Assembly: GCF_001263205.1 (NCBI RefSeq)
Contig: NZ_CP012333.1
Location: 3,596,001-3,660,000, forward strand
Direction of reading: 5' to 3'
DNA length: 64,000 nucleotides
Source of the DNA: Labilithrix luteola
GTDB taxonomy: Bacteria; Myxococcota_A; Polyangia; Polyangiales; Polyangiaceae
The translations under genes were made by a program, and so were the position numbers. Shown in pieces: positions 1 through 6,562 of this stretch. Each line of letters begins with the position of its first letter. Positions within the stretch are counted from its first letter, which is position 1. A model generated the notes under the pieces. It searched no databases. It saw only the letters and a program-made list of their open reading frames with translations, and had not been told where the DNA came from.

Positions 1-302
1 TCCAACGCGAGGGACGAGCGGGCTTCTTCGGCCTCGTTTTCTTCGAGACGACCGACTTCGCGCGCCGTCTCCGCAGTCATCGCGGCCAACATGCGGGCCC
101 GGACGTCTTGCGGCGTCGCCGTCTTCACGGCCTTCTTCAGCGAGCCTCGAAGCGCGCGATCGAGCGCGAGGCGCTCACGACAGACTTCACACGCACTGAG
201 ATGGTCTTCGACCTCGAGGGTCTTCACGGCGTCGAGCTGACCATCGAGGTGAGCTCCGAGCAGATGCGCCGTTGATTTGCAGCCTTCAGACGGGGACGAC
301 AT
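1..302 (-). CDS. RsrA-like zinc-binding anti-sigma factor (partial, runs off the window)
   Basis: About 100 N-terminal residues are visible; the 3' part lies outside the window. Residues C8, H34, C38 and C41 form a ZAS motif (Hx3Cx2C plus an upstream Cys). Their spacing (26, 4, 3) equals that of C11, H37, C41 and C44 in Streptomyces RsrA as I know it. In that family zinc-bound anti-sigma holds an ECF sigma factor, and thiol oxidation forms a disulfide, expels zinc and frees sigma. The ATG lies 2 nt after the sigma-factor stop, so the two are probably cotranscribed and coupled. The visible C-terminal part is acidic and helical. Family assignment is strong; redox sensing is inferred. Confidence 0.85.
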   Translation of the reverse strand, partial: MSSPSEGCKSTAHLLGAHLDGQLDAVKTLEVEDHLSACEVCRERLALDRALRGSLKKAVKTATPQDVRARMLAAMTAETAREVGRLEENEAEEARSSLAL

Positions 303-304
303 GA

Positions 305-982
305 CTACGCCGCTCCCCTCTTACGTGCACGGAACGCGGCCAAGTCGGCAGGTTGCTCGTCTTTGATCATCGGCTCGTGCTTGGCTTCTGACACAGGTTC
401 GCCCTTCACGATACCGAGAGCGAGGGCGTGGTTGTAGAGGGAACGCTGGAGCAGTTTACGGCCGCGGTGCAGGCGGCTCATCACGGTGCCGATCGGGCAG
501 CCCATGATCTGCGCAATCTCCTCGTAGCTGAACTCTTCGACGTCGCAGAGGACGACGGCGAGCTTGAATTCCGCCGGGAGTGAATCGAGCGCGCGCTGCA
601 CTTCGCCCTCGACGATGGGCAACAGGGCTTGCTGCTCCGGATCGCGAAGTTGGCGCATGGTCGCGGCGCTGACCCAGCCATCGACGAGCGGATCGGCATC
701 CGGCCCCTCGAGCACCGAGCGTTCGAGCCCGCCGCGGCGATACTTGTTGATGAAGGTGTTCGTCAGGATGCGGAACAGCCACGCCTTCAGGTTCGTGCCG
801 GCGTTGAACTGGTCACGCGCCCGCATCGCCTTGAGCAGGGTGTCCTGAACGAGGTCCTCGGCTTCCGAGGGATTCCGGGTCAGCTTGCACGCCACCGCGT
901 ACAGGGCGTCCAGATGACCGACGGCCTCTTCGGCGAACCCGTCGACGACCTTCTTCTTTTCCATAAGAGTAGAGGACCTCAT
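305..982 (-). CDS. ECF sigma factor, SigR/SigH-like (ECF12-type)
   Basis: This 225-residue protein directs RNA polymerase to a stress regulon. Region 2 is seen around EAEDLVQDTLLKAM and the -10-reading helix around LTNTFINKYRR, a wording typical of SigR/SigH. Region 4 carries the helix-turn-helix EEIAQIMGCPIGTVMSRLHRG. A zinc anti-sigma gene follows at 2 nt, as in sigR-rsrA. The chosen ATG has AGAAGG about 12 nt upstream and lies about 30 nt below a predicted self-recognised promoter; an internal ATG at 964 is the alternative. A roughly 40-residue charged tail follows region 4. The ECF call is firm; the SigR subgroup is inferred from sequence flavour and the partner. Confidence 0.9.
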   Translation of the reverse strand: MRSSTLMEKKKVVDGFAEEAVGHLDALYAVACKLTRNPSEAEDLVQDTLLKAMRARDQFNAGTNLKAWLFRILTNTFINKYRRGGLERSVLEGPDADPLVDGWVSAATMRQLRDPEQQALLPIVEGEVQRALDSLPAEFKLAVVLCDVEEFSYEEIAQIMGCPIGTVMSRLHRGRKLLQRSLYNHALALGIVKGEPVSEAKHEPMIKDEQPADLAAFRARKRGAA

Positions 983-1408
983 GCGCGTCGACTGCCTTCT
1001 CTGTCCGACGCAACAGGGAGGTTAAGCGCCCTATTCCAAAGGTCTAGCGACGCGATGCAGAGAGTCGCATGAGCTCACGTTCGGAGCTCCGGCGCCGGTG
1101 CCTAACTGCACGGCTTGCTTGAGATCTTCCGGAGCTGGCACAGCACGGTCGAGCCCGGGCTCGCAGGGCCGGTTGCGGTGGCACATTGGCGCAGGCTGGC
1201 GCACGTGGCTCAGCTTGTCGCTTGACCGGCCGAGGCGTGCTCGGTGGCGCGCCGCAATCGTAGACTCGCTATCGTCGATCCCCGATCGTCTGCGGGCGTC
1301 TGCTCGGCCGCGTGTGGAATCGCCGCGCGGGCGCGAGGCCCACGCGCGGCCCACGCCAACGACTGCGCACGTGTCAGCGCCGAGAGCGCCGAGAGCGAGA
1401 GGACCGGC
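983..1408. other. Intergenic region between phaR and the sigma gene
   Basis: Apart from the predicted ECF promoter near the sigma-gene end, I see no convincing coding frame, tRNA or terminator here. Two GAGCTC palindromes occur near 1071-1090, which could form a small hairpin. The remainder looks like non-coding spacer downstream of phaR. Confidence 0.5.
1012..1037 (-). promoter_or_regulatory. Predicted autoregulatory ECF (SigR-type) promoter
   Basis: On the minus strand GGAAT (1037-1033) is followed after exactly 18 nt by GTT (1014-1012). This matches the SigR/SigH consensus GGGAAT-N18-GTT apart from the first G. A start site 6-8 nt downstream would give a leader of about 20-25 nt before the sigma ATG at 982, containing AGAAGG. 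Autoregulation is usual for this sigma class. Single-site evidence only. Confidence 0.6.
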
Positions 1409-2140
1409 CTAACGCTTCTGGAGCGTTTTCACTTTTTCTTCGAGCTCTTCGATCCGCGCGTTCAGGCGCTTGATCTCGAGCTGAAGCTGCTGCCACGGAA
1501 GAAGATTCGGAACGACCGCCTTCACGCGTTCGTCGATCTTGTGCTGCCAGTCTTCCAGGGTCTCTTTCGCCTGGTCGACGAGGCTCGGCTTGGCGCCGCC
1601 CGTTGTCGGCGTCGTCACGGTGCCGGGCGGTACAACCGGAGCAGCCGCTTGCATCGTCGCGGAGGACGGTGCGGTGCCGTTTTCCTGAACTTGCGGGGGC
1701 GTCGGCGTCCCACCTTCACCAGGCTTGCCGGGTTCGCCCTTGGCGCCCGGAATGAGGCGGCCGATGGGGCCCTCGCGAAGGTCGCTGAGGACCTTCTCGG
1801 TGCGCTGGTGAATGAGTTCCTTGAGCGTCTGGAGCGGAACGTTGCGGCTCGTGGACGCCTTCTGCTTCTGCTCTTCGTAGATGATCTGCGCGAGGGTGAC
1901 CTCGGTGAGGTCTTCCTTCGTGTTGTTGTCGATGATCTGCACCTCTTCACCGGTGCGAACCATCTCCGCGATCTGAAGCAGCGTGACGTAGCGGCTGTCC
2001 TTGGTGTCGTACAGCTTTCGGTTCGAATACCGCTTGATGATGCGGCGCGGTCGATCCGAGCCCGAGCCCGTTCCTGCGCCGCCTGCGCCGCCGCTCGTTC
2101 CTGCTGCTGCTGCGCTATCGGGTTGGGGCTTGCTGTCCAC
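1409..2140 (-). CDS. phaR: Polyhydroxyalkanoate synthesis regulator (PhaR)
   Basis: A 243-residue protein. The PHB/PHA accumulation regulator DNA-binding domain lies near the N-terminus (RRIIKRYSNRKLYDTKDSRY through EVQIIDNNTKEDLTEVTLAQ), which is diagnostic of PhaR. A Pro/Gly/Thr-rich linker leads to a C-terminal coiled coil (roughly the last 45 residues). PhaR proteins repress phasin and PHB genes and bind PHB granules. The GTG at 2140 was chosen because AGGAG lies 6 nt upstream; an in-frame upstream start would add about 20 residues unlike the family. No PHA synthase or phasin is adjacent. The domain call is firm; targets are unknown. Confidence 0.88.
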   Translation of the reverse strand: MDSKPQPDSAAAAGTSGGAGGAGTGSGSDRPRRIIKRYSNRKLYDTKDSRYVTLLQIAEMVRTGEEVQIIDNNTKEDLTEVTLAQIIYEEQKQKASTSRNVPLQTLKELIHQRTEKVLSDLREGPIGRLIPGAKGEPGKPGEGGTPTPPQVQENGTAPSSATMQAAAPVVPPGTVTTPTTGGAKPSLVDQAKETLEDWQHKIDERVKAVVPNLLPWQQLQLEIKRLNARIEELEEKVKTLQKR

Positions 2141-2372
2141 GGGAGCTCCTATAGCCAACGATACACGAAGGCGAGGACATGGGGGGCCTGAACGACGCAG
2201 CAACCCACAGGTAGTTCGGGTCCGAACGCCCAGACCGAATTGTTGCGCTGCCGCATTTTGGTCGAACCAGCGCGAGCGAGCGCGAGCGGGGTGCGGTCGG
2301 TACGTCGTTCGGCACGGCTCGGGGCAGAGAAGGCCCGCTTCGTCGGTCTGCGTCGCGGGACGCGACAGCCTT
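2141..2372. other. Gap between the retron RT and phaR
   Basis: No gene or terminator I can support in this 232-nt gap, which lies downstream of the retron RT and upstream of phaR on the same strand; it must hold the phaR promoter. Confidence 0.4.
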
Positions 2373-4250
2373 TTACGAGCCCGTGATCACGTCGAGCTCG
2401 CGACGGAGCTTCTCTCCCTTTTCGCGATCGATCATCGAGACGTAGGCGATCTTGCCTCGCACGTAGGCTTCGAACGCCGGGTGCCCCTGCCGGTTCTGTC
2501 CTTCGAGGCCTGTTCGTTTGGCGCCGTGGAGGATCGCCCGCAAGCGACGGATCTCCTCGCGCGGCGTCGCCGGCTTGTCGTTGACGACGACGCCCGTGAC
2601 GTCCTGCCGGCGTGCGTTGCGCTGCACGCGCGTCTTCTTCGCGTTGAGCGCGAATCCTTCGTTCTGCGCGATGTGGCGCACGCGCGCGAGTAGCCACCCG
2701 ATGCGCTCGCGCTGTCCGCTCTCGGCGCTGAACGTCAGGTCGTCCGCATAGCGCGTGTACGACCAACCGATCTTCTTGCAGACGCCTTCGAGCCTCTGAT
2801 CGAGCTTGCGGGCAATCTGGTTCGAGAGGGCGGGGCTCGTCGGGGCGCCTTGCGGGAGCGCGCGTTCACCGACCGCGACCCAGAACTCGCGACCCTCGTG
2901 CACGACCTTCGTGCGCGGAGCTTCCGTGCACAAGAGCGCGAGGATCGTCGAGACCGCGGGCGAGTAGCCGATGACCTCGAAGACACCGCGCACACGCTTG
3001 AACGTGATCGAGGGAAAGAAGTCCTTGAGGTCGCAATTGACCACCACGTCGCGCCCCACGTGCATACGCGCGTTGGTGACCGTGCTGCGACCGGGCACGA
3101 AGCCGTGCGCGGCCTCCGTCACCGGGAGCTTCGAGAGAATGAACTCGAGGATCCAGTGCTGCGCCTTCTTCAGATCGTCGTGCGGGGCGGAGAGCAGGCG
3201 TGTGCCGCCGCTCCGCTTCGGAATCTCGAAGTGGACGTAGTGCGTGCGCGCGGGCGCTTCCGCGTGGAACGCGAGCCAGCGGAGGCGCGGTACGTCGAGG
3301 CCGAGTGCTTTCGCGACGTCTTGCGGCGTCGACAGGATCGGCAGCCCCCGGCGTGCGAGCTCCTCGATGTGCGTGCGGCGGTCGGCGAGGCCGGCGGAGA
3401 CGCCGCGGCCGAGGAACACGATGTCGGTCGCGCGCCGCTGGGCGATCTCCGCCTTCCGCTTGGCCCGCCGCTCGTCGGCCTCGCGCTTCTTTTGCTCCTT
3501 GAGCGCAGCTTTCTCGGCGCGGCGTGCCTCGAGGAACGCGTCGGCGTTCTTCTGCGCGGCGATCTCCGCGATCCTCATCGCGTCGTGGTGCTTGAGCCAC
3601 AGATCGCCCACGCGATGGATCTCGGTGATCTGCTCGGGCTTGAGCATGCCGCGGAGGATGAGGCCGCGATCGATGAGGGCCGTGCGCTCGTCGCTCTGCG
3701 GAGGGATCGTGTCGACGCGTCCGATCCAGGCCGTGCGGTACGGATTGATCTTCAGCGCGCGCTTGCGGAAGTCCTCGGCGGAGAGCCCGAGGATGTCGCC
3801 GCCGTCGAGCGGGTCCTTGGCGTCGGCCTGGCGGACGGCCGAGACCGGCGCTGGCTGCGCGACGGGAGCGGGGCGTGGTGCAGGCGCGGGAGGCGACCCG
3901 AGCGCAGCGGCGCGCGGACGGACGTACGAGTCCGGGCTCGCGCCCACCGGGTGATAGACGGCATCGGTGCGCGTGTAGCCGAGGGCATCGAAGCGGCCCG
4001 TGTCGTGGAGCGCTTCGACCACTGCGCAGGCGGCGCGGATTTGCGGAATGCCCTTCGCGGCGTAGCCGCCTTGGTCGGCGACGTCGACCGCCTGGAAGAG
4101 CTCGCCGTTCTGGCACTTGATCTGGATGATCGCGCTGACCTCGCGGACCAGCGCAGCATCATGGGCAGACAGCGCGTCTCCGGTCTTCGCCGGGCCTTCC
4201 GGCGCTTCACCTGCCCCGAAGAACTGTTTGACCTTGTTCCAGAAGCTCAT
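2373..4250 (-). CDS. Retron reverse transcriptase with long N-terminal extension
   Basis: A 625-residue reverse transcriptase. The RT core spans about 310-600: the retron-specific NAxxH motif is NARMH (393-397), an RT aspartate is in CDLKDFFPS, LPQGAPTSP precedes the catalytic YADD (501-504), and the retron VTG motif is at 551-553. Known retron RTs use a folded msr-msd RNA as primer and template to make branched msDNA. The first 300 residues are additional: a small helical domain, a Pro/Ala linker (115-140), then a highly charged Lys/Arg/Glu helix (225-275). The a2 repeat of the msr-msd element ends at the base before the ATG, and the AGGA ribosome site lies inside a2. Mature myxobacterial retron RTs are usually shorter (about 430-490 residues from memory). 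Confidence 0.95.
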   Translation of the reverse strand: MSFWNKVKQFFGAGEAPEGPAKTGDALSAHDAALVREVSAIIQIKCQNGELFQAVDVADQGGYAAKGIPQIRAACAVVEALHDTGRFDALGYTRTDAVYHPVGASPDSYVRPRAAALGSPPAPAPRPAPVAQPAPVSAVRQADAKDPLDGGDILGLSAEDFRKRALKINPYRTAWIGRVDTIPPQSDERTALIDRGLILRGMLKPEQITEIHRVGDLWLKHHDAMRIAEIAAQKNADAFLEARRAEKAALKEQKKREADERRAKRKAEIAQRRATDIVFLGRGVSAGLADRRTHIEELARRGLPILSTPQDVAKALGLDVPRLRWLAFHAEAPARTHYVHFEIPKRSGGTRLLSAPHDDLKKAQHWILEFILSKLPVTEAAHGFVPGRSTVTNARMHVGRDVVVNCDLKDFFPSITFKRVRGVFEVIGYSPAVSTILALLCTEAPRTKVVHEGREFWVAVGERALPQGAPTSPALSNQIARKLDQRLEGVCKKIGWSYTRYADDLTFSAESGQRERIGWLLARVRHIAQNEGFALNAKKTRVQRNARRQDVTGVVVNDKPATPREEIRRLRAILHGAKRTGLEGQNRQGHPAFEAYVRGKIAYVSMIDREKGEKLRRELDVITGS

Positions 4251-4276
4251 GATCCAGTCCTGGAAGGAAGCCCGAG
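4251..4276 (-). repeat. Retron a2 inverted repeat, containing the RT ribosome-binding site
   Basis: This arm complements a1 and ends at the base immediately before the RT start codon. It includes AGGA, 7 nt upstream of the ATG, the only Shine-Dalgarno candidate. Pairing with a1 would therefore bury the ribosome site of the reverse transcriptase. Confidence 0.88.
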
Positions 4277-4464
4277 AGCTCGACTTCGTGCGTAGGACCG
4301 CGTCCGATCACGAAGGGCTCCGGGGTGCCGTGTTTGGAGCAAACATCTGTTGCCCTGGTGAAACGACACGGCACCCTGCGAGCCCAAAAGAACATCGGGC
4401 GTGGGGAAGCATGGAGAAGCAACGGCCGCCACGGCGGAACGCCGCAGCATGATGGTCTCGTGCG

Positions 4465-4490
4465 CTCGGACTTCCTTGCAGGACTGGATC
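4465..4490 (-). repeat. Retron a1 inverted repeat
   Basis: This 26-nt arm lies about 20 nt after the stop codon of the SWIM gene and marks the likely 5' limit of the msr RNA. A perfect 12-bp palindrome (4501-4512) sits immediately upstream, overlapping the SWIM stop codon, and could be a processing or pausing element. Confidence 0.88.
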
Positions 4491-4510
4491 GAGAGAGACA
4501 GAACCATGGT

Positions 4511-6562
4511 TCAAGAAAGAAGAGAAGAGGTGAGGCGCATCACGTCGCTCGCGACGAGCCAGGCGGCTTCGACGACGCGTGAGACGGTGACGTCGAGGCG
4601 CGCAGCTTCGCGCTGAATCTCTCCTTCGACGTCGGCGGGCAGGGCGAGGAGCTGCGCGACCTTCGCGCCTCCACGGTAGGGCGCGTAGGGCGCGTAGGGC
4701 GAGCTCGCCCCTTTCGACGCGAGCGCGTCGAGATTGGGGGCTTTGCGAACGTGCTCGCGGGCGATGCGCCAGGCCTGGGCCGCCATCGCGTGGAGCGTTT
4801 CGCCCCGGCGATCGGCCTCGGTCTGCATCGAAGCGACGACATTCTCCGCGAGGTGAACGAGCATTCCCTTCGATGGCGCGGTCGTGACGTGAGCCACCGG
4901 AGAGGGAGCCGCGACCGCGGACTTCGTCGCATGCATGCGCAGCGCGAGGAGGTGACGGCAGGGGCCGGCGCGGAGGCGGTTCCTGAAGAAGAACGAGCAG
5001 CTGCATTTCGCGCCGCGGAAGGCGCCGTCGAGATCGACGATGCCTTCGCATCCGGTTCCTCCGACGTGCGCCGCAAAGAGCCGCCGGCCGCCGCCGAGCG
5101 CCTCGTCGCGTTCGAGCTTCACGGCGCCGTCGCTCACCATCTTGCGCGCGGCTTCGAGCTCGGGATTTTCCGGGCCGAGCAGCGTCTCGGAGAGGGCGAC
5201 GGGCATGAGCGGTCGCCAGCGATAGAGCTCGGAGGCGTGGTCGTAGACGAGCTGACCGCGCTTGGCGAGCTCGTGGAGTCCCGCGAGCACTTGCCGCCGC
5301 GGGAGGCTCACCTGCCGTTCGAGCTCGGTGACCTTGGCCAGGCGGGTGACCTCGAGATAGCGCGCGAGCGCGTCGGCGGTGCCCGCCGGGGCCTGGAAAT
5401 CCCCGAAGAACGTGTCGAGGTTCGAGCCGCGCGTCCAGTCGTTTGCGGTCCAGCCGCTGAGGCCGAGCACGAAGCGCATCTCGCCCATGTGAGCGATCCA
5501 GATGCTCGGCAACCCCGATCCGAAGAGGAGGACCTCGAAGCGGTCGGTGATGGGCAAGAGGCGCGCGAGCGACATGAGTCGGCGCCGGCCCCACAGCTTC
5601 ACTTCGCCGACCATCGCACCGTCGTAGGGCGCGCCGTGCGAGCGGATCTCGACACCCCACGGGTCGAGGATCATCGTCGGGACTTTGCCCGGCGCGAGCT
5701 GGAATCGCACGCTGCGCGGACCGCCCTTTTCGCGGTGCCGCTTCATGTAGGCGAGGAGCGAATAGACGGCGTCGACGGAGAGCTCGACGCGCGTTGCAGG
5801 CAGCGCCATGGCCGCCTGGAGCTGGCCGAAGCCGCGCAGCCACGAGGGCGGCAGGTCGATCTTCTCTTCGCGATAGCCCGCGCCGCCCTGGTTCTGGACC
5901 TCGAAGCCCGTGGGGTCGACGAGCAAGCGCGTCGACCGGTAGGTGCGAAGCGTCTGGAAGTGCTCGTAGAGCGCGAGCGAGTAGTCGACGTTCGTGGTGC
6001 CGAGGCCGCTTGCGCTCTCGCCGCCGAATGCGTTGCGGTCGACCGTCAGACAGCCGTACGCCGATTCGTCTTTGGCGAAGCATTCGAAGAAGACGACGTC
6101 GGGCGCGACCGTCACGACCGGATCGCAGGGAACGAGCGCGCGGAACAGGGCCGGATCGTTGCGCGAGAGCTCGTTGGCCCACCGCACGCGCGCGTCCCAG
6201 TAGAGGCGATGCATCTTCTGGAAGTCGCCCTTGAGGTTTTTCGGCGGAGGCTCGTTCGAGATCTTCCGCGCCTCTTCGACGCGCGCGCGATCGAGGACGG
6301 CCGTGCGTATCTGCGCCTCCTCGCGAGCCTGCTGGTCCTTCCAGGCGAGCCAGGCGGAGCGGTCCTTCTTCTTCGCTTTGAGATCGCCGACGACCACGTC
6401 GTGCAGAGCGCTCATCGCTTCGCGGAAACGGAGCGGATGGAGCAGCTCACCGTCGAAGAACACCGGCGGTCGCGCGAGATTCGGCGCGAAGGCGAGCGCT
6501 TGCCCGCCGCCCGCCTGGCGCATGCCGCTCTCGCCTTTGTAGCGAACGTCGAGGCTGGTCAT
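4511..6562 (-). CDS. Winged-helix/SWIM zinc-finger protein, candidate retron accessory or effector
   Basis: A 683-residue protein. A winged-helix-like segment (about 408-450) precedes a SWIM zinc finger with ligands C520, C522, C535 and H537 (CxCx12CxH). The tail carries two segments that look like ribbon-helix-helix units (about 565-605 and 640-676, each a hydrophobic strand then two helices). SWIM domains bind nucleic acid or protein. The ATG overlaps the stop of the upstream WGR/HEAT gene (ATGA), so they are translationally coupled, and the retron msr RNA starts about 20 nt downstream. I recall a published retron type that pairs a WHSWIM protein and a repeat protein with the RT; that supports an effector role but needs checking. 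Confidence 0.8.
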   Translation of the reverse strand: MTSLDVRYKGESGMRQAGGGQALAFAPNLARPPVFFDGELLHPLRFREAMSALHDVVVGDLKAKKKDRSAWLAWKDQQAREEAQIRTAVLDRARVEEARKISNEPPPKNLKGDFQKMHRLYWDARVRWANELSRNDPALFRALVPCDPVVTVAPDVVFFECFAKDESAYGCLTVDRNAFGGESASGLGTTNVDYSLALYEHFQTLRTYRSTRLLVDPTGFEVQNQGGAGYREEKIDLPPSWLRGFGQLQAAMALPATRVELSVDAVYSLLAYMKRHREKGGPRSVRFQLAPGKVPTMILDPWGVEIRSHGAPYDGAMVGEVKLWGRRRLMSLARLLPITDRFEVLLFGSGLPSIWIAHMGEMRFVLGLSGWTANDWTRGSNLDTFFGDFQAPAGTADALARYLEVTRLAKVTELERQVSLPRRQVLAGLHELAKRGQLVYDHASELYRWRPLMPVALSETLLGPENPELEAARKMVSDGAVKLERDEALGGGRRLFAAHVGGTGCEGIVDLDGAFRGAKCSCSFFFRNRLRAGPCRHLLALRMHATKSAVAAPSPVAHVTTAPSKGMLVHLAENVVASMQTEADRRGETLHAMAAQAWRIAREHVRKAPNLDALASKGASSPYAPYAPYRGGAKVAQLLALPADVEGEIQREAARLDVTVSRVVEAAWLVASDVMRLTSSLLS

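Larger units (their letters stand above)
4251..4490 (-). ncRNA. Retron msr-msd RNA
   Basis: The region between the SWIM gene and the RT folds like a retron transcript on the minus strand. Repeat a1 (4490-4465) pairs with a2 (4276-4251) over 26 positions with one C-C mismatch and one G-T wobble. An msd-type stem has an 11-bp perfect arm (4376-4366 with 4333-4323), a loop of 32 nt, and an outer 6-bp extension (4385-4380 with 4320-4315). A second perfect 7-bp hairpin lies at 4315-4284. On the msr side are hairpins at 4437-4426 (CCGCC/GGCGG) and 4400-4382 (GCCC/GGGC with a T-rich loop). The branching G should lie just after a1 but I cannot fix it. Confidence 0.9.

Noticed and set aside
2373..4250. 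Group II intron or diversity-generating retroelement RT
   Set aside because: No maturase/HNH domain, no intron RNA structure, no template/variable repeat; NAxxH, VTG and the flanking msr-msd identify a retron.
2850..4295. 481-codon open frame opposite the retron RT
   Set aside because: Arg/Ala/Asp/Val-rich shadow produced by codon bias; no domain, and the RT frame has clear motifs.
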